Shown: positions 18,072 through 27,213, numbered from the stretch's first letter. The stretch is 64,000 nucleotides of DNA from Pseudobowmanella zhangzhouensis (GCF_042662685.1 NZ_JBHSYO010000002.1:186001-250000); one strand, 5' to 3'. Numbers and translations are program-made. The notes: a model not told the origin generated them from the letters alone.

Positions 18072-20099
18072 CTAAAAATGATAGGCAACACTGAAACGCA
18101 AGGTGCGCGGTTCAATGGGGTGAAAATGCACATCCTCCACCTCGTTTGCCTCGTTGACGACGCGCGACGCATAGAAATAATCGATATCATGATCGCGACT
18201 GTTCAGTGCATTGAGCACACTCAGATCCAGCGTCCAGCCTTGCTGCCGCCAGCGAACACCGGCATTGACCACACTCAAGCTGCCCGATTGCACATCGCCC
18301 GTCTCGGTCAGCATACGCGGACCTATGTGGCGCAGGCGTACATTGGCCGATAGGTTGTCACTGAACTGATATTGTCCGCCTAGCGCGATCACGCGGTCGA
18401 CCGCCCCGGGAATATGACGTCCGGTTTCGTCGCCCGCCTCAAAGGCTGAATGGCTTAGCGCAATTTCTATGTCGGCGCTGAGCTTGTCCCACCAAAAATA
18501 ACCACTTAGTTCGACGCCATAACGGGTCGACGCCCTGCCCGGTTCGGTGCTACCGGCATCACCCACATACAATAATTCTGAGTCGAGCTGCAGTGCCCAC
18601 AAGGTGGCAGAGAGGTTCATTTTGCGGCTATCAAAATAGCGAATGCCTAATTCAGCCGTCTCACCGCGTACCAGCAGATCCACTTTGTCCGCGTCATCGC
18701 CACTGATTGGATCGACGCTGATGGTCGCGCCACGGGCATCATTTGAGTGAAACGACTGACCGGCATTGATATAGCCTTCCAGTGATGGGGTAAATAAATA
18801 ACTCAGACCAGCAGACACACTGAGTAATCCGTCACTGGCGTTGCCACTATTGCGCGCATTGTCGCTATTTACTGTCGCGTCGAGGTAGTCGTAACGCAGT
18901 CCGGTGCGAAACGTTGTATTGGCATCCAGCAAAATATCTGACTGATAAAACGCCGACCAGGATTGTTCATCGATTTTATCCCGGCGCACCGTGCTTAAGC
19001 GGGTTCTTGCCCGTGTATTAAAAAGTCCCACCTCACCAATGTCTTCAGCCTGCCACACCAGCCCTGCCTGTTGCTGCCAGTCCAGCCCGATGGCCAGTGA
19101 TGACCAGTGCTTACTCAGCTCGGCACCATAGATATTGCGCTTGTCGGTTTGTTCAAACTGATCGCCATTAATCGGATCATTGAGGAAATAGGTGAAGTTG
19201 GAAAACAGCTGTAAATCGCTGTGCAGCGCATAGGCATTGAGTGTCCAGCGCCCTAATTGTGCGTTGACCGACAGGCTGTAGCGACTGGCATCACCGCCTA
19301 AGGTGTCGTCCAGCGAGCCCAGCGGGTTTAGCGCGCCACTGTCGACCAGACGCTGCGGAATTTGATCGGCGGAATGCCATTGATTGTCGTAGGCCATCAA
19401 AGTGACACCAATCCGGCCGTCGGTAAGGTCCTGAGAGTAATTCACTAACCCATTGAATTTGTGAATATCCTCGCTGATGTCCTGCCATGGCCCGGTATAT
19501 CGGGTGAGCTCAACACCAGTTAACATGCGCGAGTCTTGCCAGTTTAGCGTGGTGGCCGCGACGCTGCGCAGGTAGTCATCCTGTCCCAACTCCAGTTTCA
19601 GCAAATTGGCGTCCATTCGATCGAGCAGAAAGACATCGGCCGCCCCGGCGGTGGAGAAATCACCGCCCAGCGCACTGTAGGCGCCTTTGTTGTAGCTGAT
19701 CTGCCCGACAAACTCCGGCACGATAAAATTTAAATCGCTGTAGCCCTGACCATGACCATGACTGCGCATATTGACCGGCATCCCCATCACAGTGGTGCGA
19801 AAATCGGTACCGTGATCCAGATTAAACCCGCGTAGAAAATACTGATTGGCTTTGCCAGAACCGCTGTGCTGGGTGACCACCATGCCAGGCACCAGTTCCA
19901 GCATTTCGCCGGTGCGCAGCATCGGCCGGCCATCTATCTCGCCCTGTCCAATCACGCCCTGTGAGGCAGCCAGCGCATCACCCGTCATACGCGTACGGTG
20001 TCCGTATACGCTGATTTCTTCAAACGTTGGCCCATGCGCCCACACGGGCAGGCTGCTGACTAACTGGCTGATAACAAAAGGAACAACGACTCGACGCAT
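18072..20099 (-). CDS. TonB-dependent outer-membrane receptor
   Basis: Outer-membrane gated channel of 675 residues. A signal peptide (residues 1-22, ending VWAHG) is followed by a TonB-box-like EEISVYG, a plug domain (about 40-150, with NQYFLRGFNLDHGTDF and MRSHGHGQGYSDLNF) and a 22-strand barrel ending in Phe (FSVAYHF). The His-rich plug loop could touch a metal or an anionic ligand. It is the last gene of the run that starts with two alkaline phosphatases, which suggests uptake of a phosphorus compound or of the zinc the phosphatases need. The substrate is inferred from context only. Confidence 0.9.
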   Translation of the reverse strand: MRRVVVPFVISQLVSSLPVWAHGPTFEEISVYGHRTRMTGDALAASQGVIGQGEIDGRPMLRTGEMLELVPGMVVTQHSGSGKANQYFLRGFNLDHGTDFRTTVMGMPVNMRSHGHGQGYSDLNFIVPEFVGQISYNKGAYSALGGDFSTAGAADVFLLDRMDANLLKLELGQDDYLRSVAATTLNWQDSRMLTGVELTRYTGPWQDISEDIHKFNGLVNYSQDLTDGRIGVTLMAYDNQWHSADQIPQRLVDSGALNPLGSLDDTLGGDASRYSLSVNAQLGRWTLNAYALHSDLQLFSNFTYFLNDPINGDQFEQTDKRNIYGAELSKHWSSLAIGLDWQQQAGLVWQAEDIGEVGLFNTRARTRLSTVRRDKIDEQSWSAFYQSDILLDANTTFRTGLRYDYLDATVNSDNARNSGNASDGLLSVSAGLSYLFTPSLEGYINAGQSFHSNDARGATISVDPISGDDADKVDLLVRGETAELGIRYFDSRKMNLSATLWALQLDSELLYVGDAGSTEPGRASTRYGVELSGYFWWDKLSADIEIALSHSAFEAGDETGRHIPGAVDRVIALGGQYQFSDNLSANVRLRHIGPRMLTETGDVQSGSLSVVNAGVRWRQQGWTLDLSVLNALNSRDHDIDYFYASRVVNEANEVEDVHFHPIEPRTLRFSVAYHF

Positions 20100-20218
20100 A
20101 ACACCACTGACCTGACAAAAACGGCCGAGAGTTTACGTGGCAGAGCCAAAGAGGTACAGGACGCTGGCAGGATTTTCAGGCCATTGGTCGGATTGATCCT
20201 GGCGCGCTCCGCACAAAT

Positions 20219-20914
20219 TTACTCGTGGCTATGCGCCTCGTCTGCAGAATAAAAGCCGTCATGGCCGTGCTCAATAAAACCCTGCCGTACCATTTTGGTC
20301 AGAAACGGATCCGAGTGATCATCACCAATATCTGCGTAATCAGTGGTTTGAAAACTATCTAACCACTGATGGTGGGCAACTACTTGTGACGGGTCAAAAC
20401 TGACTGTTTGTAACGTCCAGCGCTTGGGCTGCTGCTCACCGATTTGCAGTGAACGCAGTAGATTCAACTTCGGATGCCACACCAGTGTCACAGGCTGTGC
20501 AGCGATTTGTCCGCGAAAGGTTTGCTGTAGCTCGCATCCTGCGCCGCTTTCACTGACTAACTGCAACTTACTAAGCAGCGATTGGCTGACCAGCTGGTTG
20601 CGATAATCCCAGTCCGTCTCCTTTTTACCATGCACCACCTCACCTGCGGCATATTCGATACTGCGCTGGTATTGTTCAAAATGGCGGGTGGGTTGAATCA
20701 TACCGGGTCGGCTCAAATACCAACTCAGGGTAATGTGCTGAGCCGGATAACGCTGTGCCACCCACTTTCCATCGCGTAACAATTGCAATTCGGTGGCGCT
20801 CTGCTGACCTTGCTGCAATTGGTAAACTGCGCGCAAATGACTGGCCTGCTGCTGACACTCTGCCGCCATGGCAAAGTGGCTCAGCAGCAATAAACACATG
20901 CTTAAAAATCTCAT
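20219..20914 (-). CDS. Secreted protein with His-rich C-terminus, function unknown
   Basis: Protein of 231 residues from ATG 20914, which has GGAG 7 bp upstream (a TTG 12 bp earlier is poorer). A signal peptide is clear (residues 1-18, ending AMAAEC). The C-terminus is His/Asp-rich (HGHDGFYSADEAHSHE), a possible metal-binding tail. I do not recognise the family. It lies between an alkaline phosphatase gene (46 bp upstream) and the TonB receptor (119 bp downstream), all on one strand, so it probably serves the same phosphate or metal task in the periplasm. Confidence 0.75.
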   Translation of the reverse strand: MRFLSMCLLLLSHFAMAAECQQQASHLRAVYQLQQGQQSATELQLLRDGKWVAQRYPAQHITLSWYLSRPGMIQPTRHFEQYQRSIEYAAGEVVHGKKETDWDYRNQLVSQSLLSKLQLVSESGAGCELQQTFRGQIAAQPVTLVWHPKLNLLRSLQIGEQQPKRWTLQTVSFDPSQVVAHHQWLDSFQTTDYADIGDDHSDPFLTKMVRQGFIEHGHDGFYSADEAHSHE

Positions 20915-20960
20915 GTAATACTCCAACTAAACGGGCGGGTGCAGGCACCCGCCATGTCAG

Positions 20961-22841
20961 TTACTTCGCTGCAGGTAACGCTGCGTCGGCTTTTTCGGTT
21001 AACTCACCGGCATAATTCATCAGATGAAAAATCATGCTCTGTTCGTTCGTGCCGTTTACCAGCCACGCGCCCGGACCGCGCACATAGATACCCACGTCCT
21101 CGCCCGAGTGAGTCTCAGAGTCAGCCAGTGGGATCAAGGCTTCCTGGTGGTAACCCGGAGTGGTGGTATCTACCTCAGCCAAATCTTTACGACCGGCATC
21201 GGCCGCGGCAGCGTACGAGGCATCCGAGTCAGTCACATCGGCTAAATCGCGATAGCCCAAACCATTGGTGTAACCCAGTGTGGTATATGGCATGCCATCG
21301 GCCGCCATCGCTGGCTCACTGGCGCCAATATTGACCACTTTGCCCAGAATCGGGTTGCCACGCTTGGGATAACCGGCAATCGTAAACACGTGACCATGGT
21401 CAGCGGTAACGATGATCAGCGTATCTTCGTCACTGGTCATGTCTACCGCAGCCTGCACGGCTTTAGCGAACTCCATGGTGTCATTCAGCGCACCATAAGC
21501 ATTACCAGCGTGGTGGGCGTGGTCGATACGGCCGGCTTCCACCATCAGGAAATACCCTTGCTGATTATTATCCAGAATATCGATGGCTTTGGTGGTCAGT
21601 TCGGTCAACGATGGCTCTCCGGCGATATCGTTGGCTCGATCGGCAGCATATTGCATATGCGACTCATTGAATAAACCCAGTACGCGCTCGGTGGTAGTGG
21701 CATCGATAGCATCGAAGCTGGTTTGATCCCACACATACTCGCCACCGGGATACTGCAATTGCCAGTTCGCCGTTAAATCCACGCCATCAGTGCGGTCGCC
21801 TTCGACTGAACTGACTGCATCCGGGGTGTTATATGCTGCATCCTTGGGCAGGAAGTGACGACGACCGCCGCCGAATACCACCTCAATACCGTCCACATCC
21901 AGGCCGCTATAGCGGGCTTCCAGCTGGCTTTCGAAATTAATCAGCTGCCAGGCAATGTCTTTACAGCCAGCATCAATCGCAGCCTGTGGCATATCTGACA
22001 CGTCTTCCCAGTTGCGATCGGCCGATTTGGCATAGGTCGCTGCCGGAGTCGCGTGGGTAATACGTGCCGTCGATACAATCCCGGTAGATTTACCGGCAAT
22101 CTCGGCCAGCTCCAGCGCGGTGACCAGTTCATTACCTGCCACTGTGCTGCAATCCCCACGGCTGATGTTTTCATTCACACCAATCACGCCAACGTCAGTT
22201 TTTACCCCTGACATCATCGCGGTCATGGTGCCGGCAGAATCCGGGGTTTGCGCATCGACGTTATAGGTTTTAGACAAGCCGGCAAACGGGAATTTATCAA
22301 AGCTTAACTGGTGCTCTTCACCCATTTTACCCTGCATCTGACCTTCCAGAATACGGGCTGCGGTCACGGTGGAAATACCCATACCGTCACCCACAAACAG
22401 AATGATGTTTTTCGCTTTACCCTGCCCCGGGCCTTTGCTAGTGGCATTTTTACCTGCCGCTACCGCAGTGGCATCCAGCCAGGTTTGCTTGTTACTGGCA
22501 ATTTCCTGTTGCCCGGCCACAAACCAGCTGTTGTTCAATGAACTCAGCAATTCGGCGTTGTTCACACTGGTATTGCCCGGTGAACATACATACTCGGTTG
22601 CATCGATTTCGCCACTGTCCAGCACGCCATCACGGTTATCATCCAAACCAGAGTCGATTTGTACACCGCCATTAGGACACTGGCCGTTACCGACAACCAA
22701 TGCGGTTTGCATAACCAGTGAATTCACACCATCTGATCCATTGCTGCCATCAGTACCGTCTTTACCGTCGTCACCTTCCAGTGAACAGGCTGACAGACCT
22801 AACACTGCAGCGGCAATCAAAGAATATTTAAATAGAGTCAT
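20961..22841 (-). CDS. Alkaline phosphatase (PhoA family), lipoprotein with EF-hand-like N-terminal module
   Basis: Phosphomonoesterase of 626 residues. A lipobox LGLSAC (Cys near residue 19) predicts a lipid anchor. Next come a short Gly-Asp-rich stretch (GDDGKDGTDGSNGSDG) and a module with DDNRDGVLDSGEI, like an EF-hand loop, flanked by Cys. The PF00245 phosphatase domain starts near residue 140: ILFVGDGMGIST, the Ser nucleophile in TPDSAGTMTAMMSG, metal His residues in RIDHAHHAGNAYG and TADHGHVF. It is a tandem paralogue of the next gene upstream, 12 bp away. Its anchor and extra module are what differ. Confidence 0.95.
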   Translation of the reverse strand: MTLFKYSLIAAAVLGLSACSLEGDDGKDGTDGSNGSDGVNSLVMQTALVVGNGQCPNGGVQIDSGLDDNRDGVLDSGEIDATEYVCSPGNTSVNNAELLSSLNNSWFVAGQQEIASNKQTWLDATAVAAGKNATSKGPGQGKAKNIILFVGDGMGISTVTAARILEGQMQGKMGEEHQLSFDKFPFAGLSKTYNVDAQTPDSAGTMTAMMSGVKTDVGVIGVNENISRGDCSTVAGNELVTALELAEIAGKSTGIVSTARITHATPAATYAKSADRNWEDVSDMPQAAIDAGCKDIAWQLINFESQLEARYSGLDVDGIEVVFGGGRRHFLPKDAAYNTPDAVSSVEGDRTDGVDLTANWQLQYPGGEYVWDQTSFDAIDATTTERVLGLFNESHMQYAADRANDIAGEPSLTELTTKAIDILDNNQQGYFLMVEAGRIDHAHHAGNAYGALNDTMEFAKAVQAAVDMTSDEDTLIIVTADHGHVFTIAGYPKRGNPILGKVVNIGASEPAMAADGMPYTTLGYTNGLGYRDLADVTDSDASYAAAADAGRKDLAEVDTTTPGYHQEALIPLADSETHSGEDVGIYVRGPGAWLVNGTNEQSMIFHLMNYAGELTEKADAALPAAK

Positions 22842-22853
22842 TGCGCTGTATCC

Positions 22854-24431
22854 TTACTCGTTGACCAGGCCAAGTGCCTGATTAATCACATGAAACACCA
22901 TGCTTTGTTCCATTACGCCCTGGACTAACTGTGCGCCCGGGCCACGGGCATGCAGTGAAATATCTTCACCGGAATGGGTTTCAGAACTCAGCGGAACCAA
23001 TGCTTCCTGATGGAAACCGGCGCTTTCGGTATCTACATTGGTTAAATCGTTGCGACCGGCAGCACTGGTCTGGTTATAGACTTCATCTGCATCGGTTTCG
23101 CTGCCTAGATCCTGGAAACCCATACCGTTGGTGTACCCGAGCGTGGTGTATGGCAGGCCATCATCGGCGGTAGCAGGCTCAGTCGCGCCGACATTGACGA
23201 CTTTGCCAAGAATCGGATTACCCCGTTTAGGATAGCCCGCGATGGTAAATACGTGACCATGATCGGCCGTAACCAGAATTAATGTGTCTTCCGGGTTGGT
23301 GTTTTCCATCGCGACTTTTACCGCTTGGGCAAATTCAATCGCATCGGTTAGCGCGCTGTATGCGCTGCCCGCATGGTGGCCGTGGTCGATACGGCCAGAC
23401 TCGACCATCAGGAAGTAACCTTTCGGGTTATTGCTCAGCACATCAATGGCTTTTTCAGTCATCTCGGACAACGCCGGTTCGCCGGCGATATCATTGGCAC
23501 GATCCTGCTCGTACTGCATGTGTGACTCGTTAAACAAGCCAAACACTTTGTGATCGGTGGCCGGGTCAATGGCATCAAAACCGGTTTGATCCATGACATA
23601 TTTACCCTGTGGGTACATCTCCAGCCACTCGGCGGTTAAATCGCGCCCATCAGTACGGTCGCCTTCAACACTGCTAACTGCATCTGCTGAGTTAAACGCG
23701 GCGTCTTTTGGCAGGAAATGACGACGGCCACCACCCATCACAACATCGATGCCATCCACATCAACGCCGGTATAGCGCGCTTCCAGATTGTGCTCGAAAT
23801 GCACTAGCTGGTCGGCGATGTCCATACACTCAGTCTGTCCTTCCGGCATATCAGAATTGTCTTCCCAGTCGCGATCAGCCGACTTTGCGTAAGTCGCCGC
23901 TGGCGTCGCATGAGTAATCCGTGCGGTGGACACCACACCGGTTGCTAAACCTTTGATTTCCGCCAGTTCCAGCGCGGTCACTACTTCATTGCCAGCAACA
24001 CTGGCGCAATTGCCGCGTACCACTTCTTCACGCACACCAATCACGCCGGCATCCGTTTTCAAACCTGACATCATGGCGGTCATGGTGCCAGCTGAGTCCG
24101 GTGTTTGCGCATCGACGTTGTAGGTTTTGATAAGCGCCGTGTGCGGGAATTGCTCGAAGCTGAGGTAATGCTCTTCGCCCGGCTCACCAGCCATTTGCCC
24201 TTCGAGAATACGCGCGGCCGTCAGGGTAGAAATTCCCATACCGTCACCGACGAACAAAATAACGTTTTTGGCTTTGAATTGATTATTGGTGTGCAGTTTC
24301 TCGGTAAGTTTGGTCTGTGCGTCCACGTACCATTGGCTGCTGGATTGATAGGCTGGCAATACATCCGCCTGGGCCACATCACAAAGCAACAGCGCCAGCA
24401 TGGCGCTGACTTTGGAAAGCTTAGTTTTCAT
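22854..24431 (-). CDS. Alkaline phosphatase (PhoA family), exported
   Basis: Periplasmic or secreted phosphomonoesterase, 525 residues from ATG 24431 (AGGAAT site; the upstream in-frame extension lacks a signal peptide). Signal peptide residues 1-22 ending AQA. The catalytic Ser is in TPDSAGTMTAMMSGLKTDAG; metal ligands are in VGDGMGIST, RIDHGHHAGSAY and TADHGHVFTIAGYP. It shares long identical stretches with the following paralogue, so this is a recent tandem duplication or a pair kept similar. A candidate Pho box lies 71 bp before the start. Confidence 0.96.
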   Translation of the reverse strand: MKTKLSKVSAMLALLLCDVAQADVLPAYQSSSQWYVDAQTKLTEKLHTNNQFKAKNVILFVGDGMGISTLTAARILEGQMAGEPGEEHYLSFEQFPHTALIKTYNVDAQTPDSAGTMTAMMSGLKTDAGVIGVREEVVRGNCASVAGNEVVTALELAEIKGLATGVVSTARITHATPAATYAKSADRDWEDNSDMPEGQTECMDIADQLVHFEHNLEARYTGVDVDGIDVVMGGGRRHFLPKDAAFNSADAVSSVEGDRTDGRDLTAEWLEMYPQGKYVMDQTGFDAIDPATDHKVFGLFNESHMQYEQDRANDIAGEPALSEMTEKAIDVLSNNPKGYFLMVESGRIDHGHHAGSAYSALTDAIEFAQAVKVAMENTNPEDTLILVTADHGHVFTIAGYPKRGNPILGKVVNVGATEPATADDGLPYTTLGYTNGMGFQDLGSETDADEVYNQTSAAGRNDLTNVDTESAGFHQEALVPLSSETHSGEDISLHARGPGAQLVQGVMEQSMVFHVINQALGLVNE

Positions 24432-24501
24432 AGTGATTCCTGTTTGTGGTGTCCATGTAAAAGAGCTCACGCTCTTAGGCACGCCAAACTAAAGAAGCAA
24501 A

Positions 24502-24519
24502 ATGACAATTGATTGACCG
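24502..24519 (-). promoter_or_regulatory. Candidate Pho box upstream of the alkaline phosphatase pair
   Basis: On the minus strand CGGTCAA-TCAA-TTGTCAT: two 7-bp half sites 11 bp apart matching the PhoB consensus CTGTCAT at 5 and 6 of 7 positions. It stands 71 bp before the phosphatase start codon. This fits phosphate-starvation induction; binding is inferred. Confidence 0.45.
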
Positions 24520-24577
24520 TTAAATGTACAAATAGTGAAGCATTTTTGACTGTTTAGAGTCGTTTTTATGTCAGCCG

Positions 24578-25615
24578 TTAATTTTTCGCGGCAAACACCA
24601 TCCCAATGATCGGGTATAAATCATTCGGGGTAAAAGAATAGTCCTGTTCAGTGTTGACCCGGTGCACCACCACCATGTCATCCTCGGGATAAACGGCCAA
24701 AAAATGCACGCCGACGCCTGTGTGGTAGAAGCTATTGCGTTTGCCGGCTTCGCGCGCTTGAACGACCGCCCACAACATCCCATAGCCCAGGTTAAAGCGT
24801 GGGTTGGTTTCGGAGATCATCTGAGTCGACTGACGGATCCATTCCGCCGGCACCAATTGTTGCCCATTCCACTGGCCGTTTTGCAGATAGAGTTGACCAT
24901 AACGGGCTAAGTCTGCAGCCGATAAGCGCATGTGATAAGCAGGAAACTGTGATTTTGCTGGCTCAAACTGATAAAAGCCATCGACCTGGGGAATCTCATC
25001 ATCATTGACGCCGACCTGAGTACGACTGAGTTTGCCAGAGAGATCCTGCATGCCGATGGGCTCGGCAATCTCACTGAAAAAGGCTTCCAGCACACCTTTG
25101 CCGGTTAGGCGGGTAAATATGGCCCCGGCAGCATTAAAGTCCCAATTATTGTAATAGTGAAACTCTCCTGGTTTGTGGCTGCCACGTGGGGGTTTTTGTT
25201 GCTTCATCCACGCACTCTCGGCAGTAGCCGGGTGGTAAACCCCTGAACGTGATTGCAATAACTGACGCAACGTGGCGGATTTTTCTGTTTCACTCAGGCC
25301 ATGCACATCATCAATATTGAGCTCTGCCAGGGTTTTATCTAAATCAATCACCCCTTTCGCTACGTACATTCCATACAAACTATTCAGCAACGCCTTGCGA
25401 ACAGAGTGGATCAGGTGGGGCTTATGCACATCCCCGTAACTGAACGCCACCTCACCCTTATGCACAATCAGCATGGATGAGCTGCCATGCTCTTGCAGGT
25501 AAGTGCGCAGAATTTGTAACTTTTGCGGGTCAAACGCGTCAGCTGCGGCGGCAGGCTCCGCAGCTAATGTTGTCAGGCTAAGTGTTAGGGTTAGTGTGAG
25601 TAATAACAGGCGCAT
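24578..25615 (-). CDS. Serine hydrolase (class C beta-lactamase / penicillin-binding-like)
   Basis: Exported serine hydrolase of 345 residues from ATG 25615. The signal peptide spans about 1-20 (LLLLTLTLTLSLTTLAAEP). The SxxK motif is SVRK in LIHSVRKALLNS, a YxN motif lies in HYYNNWDF, and the third motif is HTG in FYHTGVGVHF. Such proteins may be esterases, D-aminopeptidases or carboxypeptidases; nothing here shows resistance to antibiotics. It ends 146 bp before the alkaline phosphatase gene on the same strand, but the Pho box lies between them, so it is probably a separate unit. Confidence 0.88.
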   Translation of the reverse strand: MRLLLLTLTLTLSLTTLAAEPAAAADAFDPQKLQILRTYLQEHGSSSMLIVHKGEVAFSYGDVHKPHLIHSVRKALLNSLYGMYVAKGVIDLDKTLAELNIDDVHGLSETEKSATLRQLLQSRSGVYHPATAESAWMKQQKPPRGSHKPGEFHYYNNWDFNAAGAIFTRLTGKGVLEAFFSEIAEPIGMQDLSGKLSRTQVGVNDDEIPQVDGFYQFEPAKSQFPAYHMRLSAADLARYGQLYLQNGQWNGQQLVPAEWIRQSTQMISETNPRFNLGYGMLWAVVQAREAGKRNSFYHTGVGVHFLAVYPEDDMVVVHRVNTEQDYSFTPNDLYPIIGMVFAAKN

Positions 25616-25753
25616 AGCGGTTCCTTTTGCATCGGCTCTTACCTTAAAGGCCACAATGACTTACTGCAAATAAAGCCCGTAACAGAATGTGAATGATTGA
25701 TTTTTAAGCAATTTGAGGTAGATTGGTGATGTCATTGTGTTAACGGACTAACC

Positions 25754-26149
25754 ATGAAACTCATTCCTTTTTACCTGTTGTGCCTGGCGGGTGCTGCCGG
25801 AATCGACGCAAATTACCTGGATAAAATGCAGCATCTGTTGGATCACCAGGGTGAACAACACGGTTATATCAAGCCGCAAAACAATGATTCCCGCTTTGAA
25901 CTGGTGGTAGCCTACCAACCACAGCCAGCACAATCCCACAGCATTACCGATATTCTCGCCACCCCAGTGCTTAGCAAACAGTGCGACGATAATCAGTGCC
26001 AGTACAGTTTTGCCAGTGACTTAAGTGATAACGACATCGCCATGCTCAGCGAGCCGCAGTGGCGGCAGGCTTATCAGGTAGCATATACCGCAGGTTATCA
26101 GGTAGGCAGCAAACCACTGCGTAGTGTGATGGTATTTGAAGTGGAGTAA
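25754..26149 (+). CDS. Small exported protein, function unknown
   Basis: Protein of 131 residues with a hydrophobic start (MKLIPFYLLCLAGAAGIDA) that looks like a signal peptide. The mature part has a Cys pair in KQCDDNQCQY and no family motif that I recognise. It is divergent from the serine hydrolase gene with a gap of 138 bp. The start codon is the first ATG in the frame. Confidence 0.6.
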   Translation: MKLIPFYLLCLAGAAGIDANYLDKMQHLLDHQGEQHGYIKPQNNDSRFELVVAYQPQPAQSHSITDILATPVLSKQCDDNQCQYSFASDLSDNDIAMLSEPQWRQAYQVAYTAGYQVGSKPLRSVMVFEVE

Positions 26150-26197
26150 TGTAGTGTCTGATTTCTTTGCCTTTGAATGCAAAAGATAGGTAACCGA

Positions 26198-26596
26198 ATG
26201 AAAATATTAACTTTTATTGGACTATTTGCTTATGGCTTTAGCAATTTAGTGCATGCTGAACCCCTAACTTGTCATACTGGCCCTGTGGTGATTGAAATTG
26301 CACAAGGAAACTGGCAAGTCACCTCATGTAGCGATAGCAAATCTTTGGTCTTTGTTACTATGAAAGACAACCCGTCAATGCCCTTTGTTTTTATTGTCAA
26401 ACGAAGTGCAGATGAAGTAAGTATTCGAGGTGAAGGTAACGGAAACAAAGTATTCACCCAACAAGCCTATTTGGCATTAAAAGGAATGTCGATGGCAAAC
26501 TTTGATGAACTTGTTCAAGCTACTCTGCAAATACAAAATACGTCGTCACAAACCCAAAAGATTTATGAAAAAACTGATCACTCTCGCGTGAATTAG
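26198..26596 (+). CDS. Small exported protein, function unknown, AT-rich
   Basis: Protein of 132 residues from ATG 26198 (AGGTAA ribosome site); an upstream in-frame start at 26177 would put charged residues before the signal peptide. Signal peptide about 1-20 (ILTFIGLFAYGFSNLVHAEP). Two Cys in the mature part (LTCHTGP, VTSCSDS) could form a disulfide. The codon use is AT-richer than its neighbours, which suggests a recent arrival. Its stop codon lies 2 bp before the left inverted end of the nested-hairpin element. Confidence 0.6.
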   Translation: MKILTFIGLFAYGFSNLVHAEPLTCHTGPVVIEIAQGNWQVTSCSDSKSLVFVTMKDNPSMPFVFIVKRSADEVSIRGEGNGNKVFTQQAYLALKGMSMANFDELVQATLQIQNTSSQTQKIYEKTDHSRVN

Positions 26597-26598
26597 TT

Positions 26599-27213
26599 GC
26601 GGTGGCGACAGCACCATCAGGGAATTCAAATCAACTTTAGAGAATGACCTCCATGTCGTTTTTCGCCCCGTCCCGATAGGGGCGACCTCCTTTTGGACAG
26701 ACCCAAAAGGAGGGAAAAGGTCTTTCGCTCCGGTAATTTGCTGATCCCTCATAAAACAGATTCCGCTTATCGAACCGGCGCAAGGCAACATCCATGTAAG
26801 GCTATGCGCCTTGGCCTGACATCCTGTCAGGCCATTCGGCGAAATCCGTTTTATATCGGGCAAATTGAGTCGCAACTAATGCGGCTTCGCCGCCAAAAGA
26901 ATCGCGCGGAGCGCGGACTCTTTATGTCCCTTCAGAAGCCCCCTGCTTTGTGCAAGTCAGACGCCGGTTAATTTTCAGGGACAGAAAATTAAGCGAAGGG
27001 GCGTAGGGAACGGGCGAAGCCTTTACCTCTGAGCGACCGGCGAATGACCAGCAAAGCAGGAATTGGGCTGATGCAGGGTGTCCTTTCTTTTGGTCACTTT
27101 TCTTATGGACAAGCAAAGAAAAGTGACTCGCGCACTGGAGGCGCGGGAAATCGTGACAGGGAGGTCATGGTTAAATATTGGTATGTGCTATCCAAAAGTA
27201 CTGTCGCCACCGC
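26599..27213. repeat. 615-bp non-coding element of nested hairpins with 13-bp inverted ends
   Basis: Bounded by perfect inverted repeats GCGGTGGCGACAG (26599-26611) and CTGTCGCCACCGC (27201-27213). A second inverted pair lies inside: ATGACCTCCATGTC (26644-26657) with GACAGGGAGGTCAT (27155-27168), 13 of 14 paired. Between them are hairpins: CGCCCC/GGGGCG (26664-26684), CCTCCTTTTGG/CCAAAAGGAGG (26686-26713), GGCCTGACA/TGTCAGGCC (26813-26833), GCGGC/GCCGC (26881-26893), CGCGC/GCGCG (26903-26915), TTAATTTTC/GAAAATTAA (26968-26992) inside a larger CCTGCTTTG (26942-26950) / CAAAGCAGG (27052-27060) stem, and GTCACTTTTCTT/AAGAAAAGTGAC (27093-27127). No gene is credible inside. It looks like a structured mobile or RNA element; no target duplication is visible. 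Confidence 0.8.

Noticed and set aside
24578..25615. True beta-lactamase
   Set aside because: SxxK, YxN and HTG are shared by esterases and D-peptidases; nothing points to antibiotic hydrolysis.
26546..26875. 109-residue frame on the minus strand across the left end of the element
   Set aside because: It overlaps the end of the 26198 gene and several hairpins and shows no protein-like composition.
26693..26971. 92-residue open frame inside the hairpin element
   Set aside because: It spans several palindromes, has no ribosome site or family motif, and mirrors the non-coding stems.
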